A DNA stretch of 36,749 nucleotides from Acidobacteriaceae bacterium (GCA_025361625.1 JANYKL010000120.1:1-36749); one strand, 5' to 3'; counted from the first letter of the stretch, positions 1 through 8,264 are shown. Notes: generated by a model not told the origin, from the letters alone. Numbers and translations: made by a program.

Positions 1-499
1 GTCGGCCAGCCGGACAATCGATATCGGCTTTCCCGGATATGCAATTGGCGGGTTAAGCGTTGGCGAGCCCCGCAATTTGACGCGCGAGGTAGTTGAATCG
101 ACACTCGAGCATTTACCTTCGAATCAGCCCCGCTATCTGATGGGTGTCGGGACACCAGATGAGATTGCGCAATACGCGCAGGCTGGCGTCGACATGATGG
201 ATTGCGTGCTGCCGACGCGAGCGGCGCGACATGGATTGCTGTTCACTTCCGAAGGGAAAGTCTCGATCAAGCAGGCCCGCTATGCGCAGGATGAAAGCGC
301 TCTAGATCCAGCCTGCGACTGCCGCGTTTGCCAGCGATATTCGCGGGCGTATCTGCGGCACCTTTATGCCGCAAACGAGTTGCTGGCGCAGGTTTTGAAC
401 ACCATCCACAATCTTTATTATTATCTGGCCACGATGCGCACGGTGCGGGCCTGGATTCGTGCAGGGCAAACTTCCAGAATCGTGGCTACAAAAATGTAA
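1..499 (+). CDS. tgt: Queuine/preQ1 tRNA-guanine transglycosylase, 3' part
   Basis: C-terminal portion of tRNA-guanine transglycosylase, which exchanges guanine-34 of GUN-anticodon tRNAs for preQ1 on the way to queuosine. The gene enters from the left edge in frame 2 and the first visible residues include GGLSVGEP, the substrate-pocket loop of the family. Downstream are the nucleophile region (MDCVLPTR, Asp) and the zinc site CDCRVC followed 26 residues later by a His in NTIHN. The segment after the nucleophile reads TRAARHG where many homologues have TRNxRxG. The 5' end is outside the window. tgt directly upstream of yajC-secD-secF is a widely conserved order, which supports the call. Confidence 0.96.
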   Translation, partial: SASRTIDIGFPGYAIGGLSVGEPRNLTREVVESTLEHLPSNQPRYLMGVGTPDEIAQYAQAGVDMMDCVLPTRAARHGLLFTSEGKVSIKQARYAQDESALDPACDCRVCQRYSRAYLRHLYAANELLAQVLNTIHNLYYYLATMRTVRAWIRAGQTSRIVATKM

Positions 500-527
500 A
501 TTCCTACCTAAAAGCGCGCTCGCCGCC

Positions 528-557
528 TTGACACGTCACGAACCGTACGGCATTCTA
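528..557 (+). promoter_or_regulatory. Possible sigma-70 promoter upstream of yajC
   Basis: A perfect TTGACA (528-533) is followed at 17-19 bp by CATTCT/TTCTAT, a weak -10. It sits at the start of the ~300-bp gap between tgt and yajC and could drive yajC-secDF independently. A second AT-rich box, TATAAA at 775-780, lies close to the yajC start without a clear -35. Nothing else is recognisable in 500-796. Confidence 0.3.
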
Positions 558-796
558 TTGAGCTTGGGGATAAGGTGCGTTTCTTTTCTGTGTCCCAGTC
601 GTAGCTGAGGCGCGGCATCGCCGGTTCTAACCCGCAAGAAAGTGAAGTTAGGAACCTCCGGCTTGAGAAGACAGATCCCGCAACTGGAAGAAAATTAAAA
701 GCCAGCCTGAGATGAAGCGAAATTGCGCCGCCTCGCGTCCGGGTTTGCAAAAAGGCTTGTTATCTACTTGCTCGTATAAACAGGATTGAGACTGGA

Positions 797-1141
797 ATGA
801 TAGTGGCAGAACCGATGTTGGGGATGGGGCGAAGTTTAGCGGTCTGGCTGCAATTTCCGGGTGGGTCAAGCCTGCTTAGTCTCGCTCCTTTGCTTTTTAT
901 TTTCGCTATTTTTTATTTTCTTCTGATCATGCCGCAGCAGAAAAAACAGAAGAAATGGCAGGCGATGCTCAGCGAATTGAAGAACGGCGACAAGATCGTA
1001 ACGAGCGGCGGCTTGCGGGGCACGATCATCAGCCTCAAGGAGGATGCGGTGGTCTTGCGCGTCCCGCCGGATAATTTGAAAATGGAAGTCAGCCGCGCAT
1101 CGGTTGTATCGGTGACAACGGCGGACGAATTGAAATCCTAA
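797..1141 (+). CDS. yajC: Sec translocase accessory subunit YajC
   Basis: Small inner-membrane protein that associates with SecDF and SecYEG. 114 residues: a short N-terminal segment, one hydrophobic helix at about 28-46 (LAPLLFIFAIFYFLLIMPQQ), then the typical basic run QQKKQKKW and a cytosolic domain with GDKIVTSGGLRGTI, the YajC signature. Length is usual for the family. It lies between tgt and secD as in many bacteria. A second in-frame ATG a few codons downstream cannot be excluded as the start. Confidence 0.95.
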   Translation: MIVAEPMLGMGRSLAVWLQFPGGSSLLSLAPLLFIFAIFYFLLIMPQQKKQKKWQAMLSELKNGDKIVTSGGLRGTIISLKEDAVVLRVPPDNLKMEVSRASVVSVTTADELKS

Positions 1142-1210
1142 GTTCGGTTTGAGCTCATAAATCCGAGCTCTCGGCGGTAGCTCTACAAAGCGTCTTTGGT
1201 GCAGTTATTC

Positions 1211-2827
1211 ATGAATAAAAATTTAGGCTGGAAGTTAACCGTTATCGTCGCGATTCTGCTCGTTTTTCTGTTCGGCATCTTCGGCGTTCCGAAGGATTGG
1301 TCGGGCAAGGGGATGATTGCGGCGATCACCGACCGCATTCACTTAGGGCTTGATCTTCGCGGCGGAACTCACCTTATTCTGCAAGTACAGGTCAACGATG
1401 CAGTGAATGTAGACTCCGACAACGCCATCGCGCGGCTGAAGGAAGACATGCGGACGCGCAAGATCAACTACGCGGACATCACGAAGCCCGATCCCGTGAA
1501 TCATCCTGACATGATCGTGATTAAGGGAGTTACGCCCGACCAGTCTGCCGACTTCAAAAACATCGTGGCCGACCGGCTGCCGGATTATTCGGCCAATTCC
1601 GGGACAGAGAACTCCTTCACCGTGGCGATGAAGGGGCAGAATCTCGCCGACCTAAAAAACCGCGCCGTCGCGCAGGCGATTGAGACCATCCGCAATCGCA
1701 TCGACGCGCTCGGCGTCAGTGAACCGGTGATCCAGGAGCACGGTCTCGGGCAGTATCAAATTCTCGTACAACTCCCAGGCGTCGACGATCCAGGTCGAGT
1801 TAAAGAGATCATGCAATCGACTGCCATGCTGGAAATCAAGCAGTCTTTGGGCGGACCCTACGCGAGTGAGCAGGCTGCGCTGCAGGAGAAGGGTGGAGTT
1901 CTGCCTCCCGATGCCGTGCTGATGCAGGGCAAGAGCATCGGATCCCGCAACGGGGAAAGCGGGGAGGAATGGTTTTTGATTTCTCGGGCTTCAGCGGTGA
2001 CGGGTCGTGATCTGCGCACCGCTGACCCGACGACCGATGAAAACGGGCAGCCAGCGGTCAGATTCATCCTGACGAGCGAAGGCGGCCGGAAGTTCTACAC
2101 CTTTACCAGCGCACATGTTGGCGACAACCTCGCAGTCGTTCTCGACAATCGGGTGCAGGAAGTTGCGGTGATCAAGGAAGCGATCCGCGATACCGGCACG
2201 ATCAATGGACGATTTACGCAACAGGCGACCCAGGATCTCTCGATGACTCTTCGCTCGGGCGCCCTTCCAGCGGGCATCAAGTATTTGGAAGAACGCACCG
2301 TCGGGCCATCGCTCGGTGCAGATTCGATTCGTTCCGGTGTTCGAGCGGCTATGGTCGGAATGCTGGCCGTCCTTATCTTCATGCTGGTCTACTATCGCTG
2401 GGCGGGCGTCAATGCCGATATTGCGCTGATCCTGAATCTGGTCATCTTGCTCGGCTTTATGGGCTATTTCGGGGCTGTACTGACTTTGCCCGGAATCGCT
2501 GGCGTGATTCTTACGGTCGGTATGGGCGTCGATTCCAACGTGCTTATCTTTGAGCGCATTCGGGAAGAGTTAAGGAATGGTAAGACACCGCCGTCTGCAG
2601 TCGACCAGGGCTTCAGCCATGCGTGGATCACGATCGTCGATACTCACGTCACCACCATCGTGTCGGCCGCTATTTTATTTTTGTTCGGTACCGGTCCGGT
2701 AAAAGGTTTCGCTACAACGCTGGTTTTCGGCCTGGCGGCCAACCTCTTCACCGCCGTCTTCGTTTCACGCGTGATCTTCGATTGGGTGTTAAGCCGGAAG
2801 CAGCGCGGCGAAGCATTGAGCATTTAG
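1211..2827 (+). CDS. secD: Protein translocase subunit SecD
   Basis: RND-family subunit that uses the proton gradient to help pull exported proteins through SecYEG. One N-terminal membrane helix (about residues 7-25) precedes the D1 motif LGLDLRGGTHL, a large periplasmic domain, and a C-terminal block of about five helices containing GVDSNVLIFERIREE and the segment FGTGPVKGFATTL. I chose the ATG at 1211 (MNKNLGWKL) because family members start at this point; a TTG at 1196 and a GTG at 1199 are in frame but add only a few residues. It is separated from secF by an 82-bp gap that holds a strong hairpin. Confidence 0.96.
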   Translation: MNKNLGWKLTVIVAILLVFLFGIFGVPKDWSGKGMIAAITDRIHLGLDLRGGTHLILQVQVNDAVNVDSDNAIARLKEDMRTRKINYADITKPDPVNHPDMIVIKGVTPDQSADFKNIVADRLPDYSANSGTENSFTVAMKGQNLADLKNRAVAQAIETIRNRIDALGVSEPVIQEHGLGQYQILVQLPGVDDPGRVKEIMQSTAMLEIKQSLGGPYASEQAALQEKGGVLPPDAVLMQGKSIGSRNGESGEEWFLISRASAVTGRDLRTADPTTDENGQPAVRFILTSEGGRKFYTFTSAHVGDNLAVVLDNRVQEVAVIKEAIRDTGTINGRFTQQATQDLSMTLRSGALPAGIKYLEERTVGPSLGADSIRSGVRAAMVGMLAVLIFMLVYYRWAGVNADIALILNLVILLGFMGYFGAVLTLPGIAGVILTVGMGVDSNVLIFERIREELRNGKTPPSAVDQGFSHAWITIVDTHVTTIVSAAILFLFGTGPVKGFATTLVFGLAANLFTAVFVSRVIFDWVLSRKQRGEALSI

Positions 2828-2842
2828 TAGTCATCATGGTGT

Positions 2843-2866
2843 AGAGACGCGGCTGGCCGCGTCTCT
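2843..2866. repeat. Perfect palindrome, dispersed element copy A
   Basis: 10-bp perfect inverted repeat AGAGACGCGG/CCGCGTCTCT around a CTGG loop, between secD and secF. There is no T-run after it, so it is not a classical terminator. The same GAGACG...CGTCTC design recurs at 8234-8264 and, degenerated, at 17176-17199. Confidence 0.8.
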
Positions 2867-2909
2867 CAGCAAGAGGAGACCGGATCAAGTAAGTCTCCAC
2901 GGGGTTTGA

Positions 2910-4130
2910 ATGGAATTTTTTCGCAATACAAATATCGATTTTCTCGGGAAGAAGTGGTACTTCCTGGTTTTCTCGCTGGTCTTCAGCGTCGCGGGATTGC
3001 TTTCGATGGCGTTCTGGCACGGCATCCCGCTTGGCGTCGACTTCCGCGGCGGCACGTTGGTTTACGTGAAGTACGCGCACACGCCTGATCCTTCCGCGAT
3101 TCATGATGAGATCGAACGCGCCGGGTTGAAGAATGCACGCGTGCAGCGCTATGGGCAGGTCGGAAACAATGAAGTCCTGATTGCGCTCGATATTCAGGAG
3201 ACGAGCGAGCAGGCTCTCGATAACGGCAAGACGAAGATCATTCAAGCGCTTGAGACGCGTGCCGTCGGTGGAAAGCAAGACCTGAACAATTCCAGTTCCC
3301 TGGGCATCAAGAAGTGGCTGGTGGAGAAGGACCCGCTTCACGTCGGGTCGAGCCCTGAGGCTAACAATCGCTACACTGCTGCTGCGCAATCCGTGGTTGA
3401 TTATCGAGACAAAAACAAGGGCGGAGTTCTCAGTTCGGTTGATGACCTCAACGGCGCCGCCGATCCGGCGGTCGTGGGTTCGCTGAAAGAGAATTACTTC
3501 ACCAGCGATTTCGGAATTCGGAACGTTGAGATCGTTGGACCGCAAGTCGGCCAGCAACTGCGCAAGCAGGCCGTGCTCGCGACCCTCTATTCGCTTTTAG
3601 GCATGCTGATCTACCTGGCGCTCCGCTTCGAATGGATTTACGGCGTTGCCGCGGTCTTGACGGTGTTCCACGATACTCTCATTACTGTAGGCGCATTCTC
3701 TCTGTTGAATTGGGAGATTTCGCTTACGGTCATCGCCGCCATCCTGACGCTGATCGGCTATTCGAACAACGATACGATCGTGGTCTTCGACCGCATCCGC
3801 GAAAATATCAAATTGCTACGCCGCGATAGCCTTGCCGACATCGTTAATCGCAGTATTAATCAAACTCTTAGTCGAACTATCTTGACAGCGGGCCTGACTT
3901 TCCTTACCGTGCTTGCTCTGTTTCTTTTCGGTGGCGAGGTGCTTCATGGTTTCAGTTTCGCTCTCGTCATTGGAATTTTGATCGGAACGTATTCTTCGAT
4001 CGCCATCGCAGCGCCGATTCTGGTTGCATATCAGCAATGGCGCGGCGAAAAGGGAAAAGCGCCGCTGGCCATGCCACTGAGACCTGGAACAGGATTAAAG
4101 CCGAAGGCAAAAGAGAAGGTGAAAGCCTAA
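2910..4130 (+). CDS. secF: Protein translocase subunit SecF with enlarged periplasmic domain
   Basis: Partner of SecD in the RND-type Sec motor. 406 residues against roughly 300-320 for common SecF. An N-terminal helix (about 15-35) precedes the motif GVDFRGGTLV; a C-terminal block of about five helices carries YSNNDTIVVFDRIRENIK and NQTLSRTILTAG. The extra length is a periplasmic insertion at about residues 125-200, containing GGVLSSVDDLNGAADPAVV, which loosely resembles a helix-hairpin-helix. The family residues flanking it (ALETR before, NVEIVGPQVG after) are intact, so the insertion does not look like a frameshift. The start at 2910 is supported by MEFFRNTNIDFLGK, a usual SecF N-terminus. 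Confidence 0.95.
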   Translation: MEFFRNTNIDFLGKKWYFLVFSLVFSVAGLLSMAFWHGIPLGVDFRGGTLVYVKYAHTPDPSAIHDEIERAGLKNARVQRYGQVGNNEVLIALDIQETSEQALDNGKTKIIQALETRAVGGKQDLNNSSSLGIKKWLVEKDPLHVGSSPEANNRYTAAAQSVVDYRDKNKGGVLSSVDDLNGAADPAVVGSLKENYFTSDFGIRNVEIVGPQVGQQLRKQAVLATLYSLLGMLIYLALRFEWIYGVAAVLTVFHDTLITVGAFSLLNWEISLTVIAAILTLIGYSNNDTIVVFDRIRENIKLLRRDSLADIVNRSINQTLSRTILTAGLTFLTVLALFLFGGEVLHGFSFALVIGILIGTYSSIAIAAPILVAYQQWRGEKGKAPLAMPLRPGTGLKPKAKEKVKA

Positions 4131-4273
4131 TCTGAGGCTTGCTGCGCAAAATAATTCACTGCCCGTCAAAGACAAGCAAAATGCTTATACGGCTGGAGGC
4201 ATCAAACACTGGGAGCAAAGCCGATGTTCCCGGTGTCTAAGGTTTCGTAAGGGTCTTGTGTTGGGAGAAGCCC

Positions 4274-5008
4274 ATGTTTGAAGACAGCCTGATTGAATCC
4301 GGCAATAAACTGAAGACTAAGCGATTGAGCACAACCATCCTGTCGTTCTTATTACAGGTGGGGCTAATCGGAGTCTTAATTCTAATTCCGCTAATTTACA
4401 CAGACGCGCTGCCGAAGACGCAGCTGATGACATTCCTGGTTGCGCCCCCGCCACCGCCTCCGCCCCCGCCGCCTCCCGCAGCTGCTCCCGTCAAGGTTGT
4501 GAAGGTGCAAAGCGAAGTTATCAACGGCCAACTGCGGACGCCGACCAAGATTCCACAAAAAGTTCAGATGATTAAAGAAGAAGAGGCTCCGCCTGATCTC
4601 GGAGCGGGCGTCCCCGGCGGCGTTCCGGGAGGCATCCCCGGCGGTTCAACTGGCGGCGTCATGGGCGGCATCCTGAGTTCGACTCCAGTCGCTGTTCCAA
4701 AGGTAGCCACTCCGCAGCGCGTGCGGGTATCCACCGGCGTCGCAACTGGACTTCTATTGAAGAAAGTTCAGCCGAATTATCCGCCGCTCGCAAAATCGGC
4801 GCGCATTCAGGGCCACGTTCTGTTGACGGCTGAAATCAGTAAAGACGGCACGATTCAGGGCTTAAAGCTGGTCAGCGGCCATCCCATGCTGGCTCCGGCA
4901 GCAATTGAAGCGGTGAAGCAGTGGCGCTACAAGCCATATTTGCTGAATGGCGAACCCGTGGCAGTAGAAACGCAAGTTGACGTGATCTTCAGCTTGTCCG
5001 GAGGCTAG
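4274..5008 (+). CDS. tonB: TonB-family energy transducer
   Basis: Links the ExbB/ExbD proton motor to outer-membrane TonB-dependent receptors. 244 residues: short cytosolic N-terminus, one membrane helix at about 20-42, then an 11-residue proline run, a Gly-rich stretch with VPGGVPGGIPGG repeats at about 117-128, and a C-terminal TonB domain (about 150-244) containing PNYPPLAKSARIQGHV and AAIEAVKQWRYKPY. The ATG at 4274 has GGGAGAAG just upstream; an in-frame TTG at 4256 would lie before this ribosome site and is less likely. It heads the exbB-exbD-exbD genes, so the set can act as one system. Confidence 0.93.
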   Translation: MFEDSLIESGNKLKTKRLSTTILSFLLQVGLIGVLILIPLIYTDALPKTQLMTFLVAPPPPPPPPPPPAAAPVKVVKVQSEVINGQLRTPTKIPQKVQMIKEEEAPPDLGAGVPGGVPGGIPGGSTGGVMGGILSSTPVAVPKVATPQRVRVSTGVATGLLLKKVQPNYPPLAKSARIQGHVLLTAEISKDGTIQGLKLVSGHPMLAPAAIEAVKQWRYKPYLLNGEPVAVETQVDVIFSLSGG

Positions 5009-5021
5009 ACTCTTCGGCGAC

Positions 5022-5052
5022 TTCGATTCCGAATGACGATGTTGGAATCGAA
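5022..5052. repeat. Inverted repeat after tonB
   Basis: Perfect 9-bp arms TTCGATTCC / GGAATCGAA with a 13-nt loop, starting 14 bp after the tonB stop. It could end or attenuate transcription, but no T-run follows. Confidence 0.55.
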
Positions 5053-5379
5053 TGCGGATGTTGTTGTGAGGCTAGTCGCGTCGAACCTTTGGCCGGGAAC
5101 GCGAACACAAAAGCATTTCTGAAAGTTTCGGGCTGTCTGCTTACTTGGCTTTTCTTGCATCAAACGTTGTGCTACCTTCCACGATTCGGTGCTTGGGAGG
5201 TCGTAAAAGGCAAAAGGTTAGTCCGGTGAGAGATGCCGAACCGACCGCCTTAGATTTGCTAAGACGCGCAAAGTAGCATGTGTTGAGCCAGTTGTGGTAG
5301 ATGCAAGACCGCGCCACTTGGCCGGCGTCGGCTAAAACTTCTAATTTTTTGAAACGGTTCTGAGGAGGAGAAGCAACTC
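5053..5379. other. Long untranslated leader before exbB
   Basis: No plausible gene on either strand. On the plus strand it can form a bulged stem GGTT-CGG/CCG-AACC (about 5217-5242) and a hairpin CTTAG-ATTTG-CTAAG at 5249-5263, followed by GACGCGCAAAG. The leader ends in a strong AGGAGGAG ribosome site just before the exbB ATG. It may be a structured leader RNA, but it fits no riboswitch class that I can recognise. Confidence 0.4.
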
Positions 5380-6138
5380 ATGGTAGTTAATCTGGCAGCA
5401 ATCGCATTTAGCAATTTACACATTCTCAACACCTGGCTCCTGCAAGATCAGGGTTCGGTTGGTTGGGATCCGATTTCGCTATGGAAGCAGATGGGCCTTC
5501 TGGCGAAAGCCGTCGTTATCATTCTATTCATCATGTCCGGGTGGTCGATCGGCGTGATGATCGACCGGTGGATGGCTTTCAACGCCGCGCGCAGTCAGTC
5601 CCGTTCTTTCGCTCCGGCAGTCGCTGGCGCGTTGCGCGAAGGTAAAATTGACGAAGCGATCAAGGTCGCCGAGCGCAACAAGAAAAGCCATTTGGCGAAA
5701 GTTGTCACCGCTGGCCTGATGGAGTTCAAAGCTCACCAGGATAGCCCTGGCGAAATTCCCGGAGAAACCATCGAGGCATCGAAACGCGCTCTCGAGCGTA
5801 CCGAAGCCATTGTTCATGCCGAACTGAAGCGTGGGTTGGGTGGACTGGCCACGATTGGTTCGACCGCTCCCTTCGTCGGACTGTTCGGAACCGTGGTTGG
5901 TATTTTGAACGCCTTCAACGGCATCGCGAAAGAAAAGGCAACCGGATTGGCCGCTGTAGCTGGCGGTATTTCGGAAGCGCTCGTGACCACCGCAGTCGGA
6001 CTGTTCGTCGCCATTCCGGCCGTCATGATGTTCAACTACTTAACCGGGCGCGTGGAAGCGTTTGACGTCGAAATGGATAACTCATCGAGCGAATTGATTG
6101 ACTATTTCCTGAAGCGCCGCAGCATGCGTCGCTCCTAG
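5380..6138 (+). CDS. exbB: ExbB/TolQ-family proton channel protein
   Basis: MotA/TolQ/ExbB-family inner-membrane protein that forms the proton-driven motor with ExbD and TonB. 252 residues: a helix at about 45-65 (AVVIILFIMSGWSIGVMID), a cytoplasmic loop, then two further helices in the conserved block GGLATIGSTAPFVGLFGTVV and AAVAGGISEALVTTAVGL. The ATG at 5380 is preceded by AGGAGGAG. The N-terminus is slightly longer than in E. coli ExbB. It follows tonB and precedes two exbD genes. Confidence 0.95.
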   Translation: MVVNLAAIAFSNLHILNTWLLQDQGSVGWDPISLWKQMGLLAKAVVIILFIMSGWSIGVMIDRWMAFNAARSQSRSFAPAVAGALREGKIDEAIKVAERNKKSHLAKVVTAGLMEFKAHQDSPGEIPGETIEASKRALERTEAIVHAELKRGLGGLATIGSTAPFVGLFGTVVGILNAFNGIAKEKATGLAAVAGGISEALVTTAVGLFVAIPAVMMFNYLTGRVEAFDVEMDNSSSELIDYFLKRRSMRRS

Positions 6139-6209
6139 TTTGTGGTCGTCCTTCGCAGTCGATGGTTTGTAGTTGCGGGTAGTTTGCGGTAAGAGTCAAC
6201 CCATGAGTT

Positions 6210-6278
6210 GCTTTCCAGGAGGGACGGGCGTCACGCTCGTCGAAGCCGGGCCGGATGGCCCGGCAAACTCCAGAAAGC
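6210..6278. repeat. Palindromic element folding as a three-way junction
   Basis: Outer arms GCTTTC-CA-GGAG (6210-6221) and CTCC-A-GAAAGC (6268-6278) pair with only a small internal mismatch. Between them lie two adjacent hairpins: GACGGGCG-TCA-CGCTCGTC (6223-6241, one G-T pair) and GCCGGGCC-GGAT-GGCCCGGC (6245-6264, perfect). The whole forms a compact three-way junction between exbB and exbD, like REP/MITE-type intergenic elements. It lies before the exbD ribosome site and so may be transcribed within the operon. Confidence 0.7.
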
Positions 6279-6342
6279 GATTGCGGGAGAGCGATCTGGC
6301 AGTTTTGCGGCAGCAGCTAACGCCGCAGGAGACACAAATTCA

Positions 6343-6810
6343 ATGGCATTAGCAAAGCGAAACGAAGCAGCCAACGTTAGTTCCGACATCAACGTCACCC
6401 CGATGGTCGACGTGATGCTCGTGCTCCTGATTATCTTCATGGTTGTGACCCCGATGTTGCAGCACGGGCATCAAGTGGATATGGCGCAGGTCAACAACCC
6501 TACGGACATGCATGACGCCGATAAGGAAGACGCGTTGCAGGTCGCGATCACTCGCGATAACCACGTCTTTTTTGGCACCGATCCGATCAATCCGGACGAT
6601 CTTACACAGAAGATTAAAGATAAACTGGCCAACCGCACCGACAAACGAGTTTTCCTCAAGGCCGATGCGCGCGCAAAGTTTGGCTGGGTAGTCGAAGTCG
6701 TCGATAACGTTCGAGCCGCTGGCGTCGATCAGCTCGGCCTGCTGACCGACCAGAAAAAGACTGGCGCTCCGCCGCCCACGACTCCGCCACCTCCGACGGG
6801 CGGGCAATAA
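6343..6810 (+). CDS. exbD: ExbD/TolR-family biopolymer transport protein (first copy)
   Basis: 155-residue partner of ExbB with one membrane helix. The N-terminal motif INVTPMVDVMLVLLIIFMVV holds the proton-path Asp, followed by a periplasmic domain of normal length and a Pro-rich tail. The open frame extends upstream to 6208, but that region is the palindromic element. The ATG at 6343 has a good CAGGAG site 10 nt upstream and matches the family start, so I use it. A second exbD follows 27 bp later; paired non-identical ExbD proteins are common in bacteria with many TonB-dependent receptors. Confidence 0.93.
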   Translation: MALAKRNEAANVSSDINVTPMVDVMLVLLIIFMVVTPMLQHGHQVDMAQVNNPTDMHDADKEDALQVAITRDNHVFFGTDPINPDDLTQKIKDKLANRTDKRVFLKADARAKFGWVVEVVDNVRAAGVDQLGLLTDQKKTGAPPPTTPPPPTGGQ

Positions 6811-6837
6811 AAGTTTAGAAGTTACTGGAGATCGATT

Positions 6838-7281
6838 ATGGCTATGGCAGTCGGCCCCAAAGGGGGCCAAAACGCAAGCATGAACGTTACGCCGTTGATT
6901 GACGTTCTGCTCGTCCTTCTCATTATTTTCATGGTGATCACGCCTCTGACTCCGAAGGGGTTGGACGCGCTCGTGCCGCAGCCCCCACCGAAAGATCAAC
7001 AGAAGCAACCACCTCCGCCTGATCGCACGATTGTTGTTCAGCTGATCGATCATGGAGCCGGAAATCCTCCCGGCATCAAGATCAACCAGGATGACGCCAC
7101 TTGGGAGACGCTGCAAGGCCGGTTGGAAGATATCTTCAAGACTCGCGCCGAGAAGGTGATGTTCGTAAAGGGAGATGACAACGTTCCGTTTGCGGACGTC
7201 GCCAGCGTCATCGATATTGCGCATTCCGCGGGTGTGGATAAGGTTGGACTGATCACCGCAAAGATTGAGGCCGGCGGTTAG
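6838..7281 (+). CDS. exbD: ExbD/TolR-family biopolymer transport protein (second copy)
   Basis: 147 residues with one membrane helix. It carries NVTPLIDVLLVLLIIFMVIT with the conserved Asp, then a Pro/Gln-rich linker (PPPKDQQKQPPPPD) and a C-terminal periplasmic domain ending VDKVGLITAKIE. It resembles the preceding gene across the helix but differs in the linker and length. The tight spacing suggests co-translation with the first exbD. A strong hairpin follows the stop codon, so this is probably the last gene of the tonB operon. Confidence 0.93.
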   Translation: MAMAVGPKGGQNASMNVTPLIDVLLVLLIIFMVITPLTPKGLDALVPQPPPKDQQKQPPPPDRTIVVQLIDHGAGNPPGIKINQDDATWETLQGRLEDIFKTRAEKVMFVKGDDNVPFADVASVIDIAHSAGVDKVGLITAKIEAGG

Positions 7282-7329
7282 TCGATTCGGATTGCAAACT
7301 GGCAGCGACCTAAAGAAGCCTGCATTTCA

Positions 7330-7358
7330 AGCGCGGGAGGTGTATCACCTCTCGCGCT
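7330..7358 (+). terminator. Hairpin terminator candidate after exbD
   Basis: 13-bp stem AGCGCGGGAGGTG / CACCTCTCGCGCT (one G-T pair) with a three-base loop, then ATTTCG. It lies 48 bp after the second exbD stop and before the TPR gene. The T-run is weak, so termination may be partial. Confidence 0.55.
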
Positions 7359-7416
7359 ATTTCGCTGAGATGGTTCAGAGATACTTCAACCCGTTTCAAG
7401 GGAGATTCAGATAGCG

Positions 7417-8229
7417 ATGAAAACAAGTCAACGGATTATTGTGGTGCTCGCCGCCATGATGGTGATACTCGCCGGCACAAGTTGCAGCAAGCTGCAGGCA
7501 CGCGATCACCTCAACAAGGGCGTGCAGGCGTATAAGAACTCAAAGTTCGAGCAGGCGATTGGTCATTTCCAGCAAGCCGTTGCGCTCGATCCGACGCTCG
7601 TCAACGCGCGCCTTTACCTCGCGACTGCTTACGCTCAACAATACATTCCCGGAGCCGACACTCCTGAAAACAACCGCTTCGCCGAGCAGGCAATCGAAGC
7701 GTACAAGCAGGTTCTAGAAAAAGATCCCAAGAACATTAACAGCATCAAGGGAATTGCTTATCTCTACCTGCAGATGAAGAAATTTGATCTCGCCAAAGAT
7801 TTTTACAAGCGAGCTTCCGAAGCGGACCCGAACGATCCCGAGCCCTATTATTCGGTGGCCGTGATTGACTGGACGAAAACGTACGTCCCTCGCCAGGAAG
7901 AGCGCGCAAAACTGGCCATGAAACCGGATGATGCTCTGCCGGCTAAAGATAAGAAAGTTTGCGCGATGCTAAAAGACAAGAACACCCCGGAAGTTCAAGA
8001 AGGAATCGACAATCTGACCAAGGCCCTGCAGCTTCGTCCCGATTATGACGATGCCATGGCTTATCTCAACTTGATGTACCGCGAACGCGCTGACATTCAA
8101 TGCACAGACCCCGCAGCGCGCGCCGCTGACCTGAAGACGGCCGACGAGTGGGTAGACAAAACCATGGCGACCAAGAAAGCCAAGGCAGAAAAACAGCCGG
8201 GAGGCGCCATCGTAGTCGAGCAAAAATAG
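7417..8229 (+). CDS. TPR-repeat lipoprotein
   Basis: 270 residues. The N-terminus MKTSQRIIVV plus a hydrophobic run ends in LAGTSC, a slightly unusual lipobox with Cys23, suggesting a lipoprotein. Four or so tetratricopeptide repeats follow: NKGVQAYKNSKFEQAIGHFQ, then a pair around AIEAYKQVLEKDPKNINSIK and DLAKDFYKRASEADPNDPEP, and a C-terminal one around GIDNLTKALQLRPDYDDAM. TPRs mediate protein binding; no enzyme motif is present. Its place behind the tonB-exb cluster suggests a role in envelope transport or assembly, but this is context only. Confidence 0.82.
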   Translation: MKTSQRIIVVLAAMMVILAGTSCSKLQARDHLNKGVQAYKNSKFEQAIGHFQQAVALDPTLVNARLYLATAYAQQYIPGADTPENNRFAEQAIEAYKQVLEKDPKNINSIKGIAYLYLQMKKFDLAKDFYKRASEADPNDPEPYYSVAVIDWTKTYVPRQEERAKLAMKPDDALPAKDKKVCAMLKDKNTPEVQEGIDNLTKALQLRPDYDDAMAYLNLMYRERADIQCTDPAARAADLKTADEWVDKTMATKKAKAEKQPGGAIVVEQK

Positions 8230-8233
8230 GCGC

Positions 8234-8264
8234 TGCAGAGACGGGGGCCTGCCCCGTCTCTGCA
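8234..8264. repeat. Perfect palindrome, dispersed element copy B
   Basis: 13-bp perfect inverted repeat TGCAGAGACGGGG / CCCCGTCTCTGCA with loop GCCTG, five bases after the TPR gene stop. It is built like the copy between secD and secF. No T-run follows. Confidence 0.8.

Noticed and set aside
2748-3557. Minus-strand open frame of 269 codons across secD/secF
   Set aside because: It is antisense to secF, with no family resemblance; secF explains the region.
5146-5162. TTGGCTTTTCTTGCA as a sigma-54 promoter before exbB
   Set aside because: GG and GC are 10 bp apart instead of 12, so the face of the helix is wrong.
5190-5275. Cyclic-di-GMP (GEMM) riboswitch before exbB
   Set aside because: GGCAAA and GACGCGCAAAG resemble parts of the motif, but the distance and intervening stems do not fit.
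6208-6342. N-terminal extension of the first ExbD
   Set aside because: It translates the palindromic element; the ATG at 6343 has a good ribosome site and is the family start.
6349-7224. Minus-strand open frame of 291 codons across the two exbD genes
   Set aside because: Antisense to two well-supported exbD genes; residues are His/Asp/Arg-rich as expected from reverse reading.
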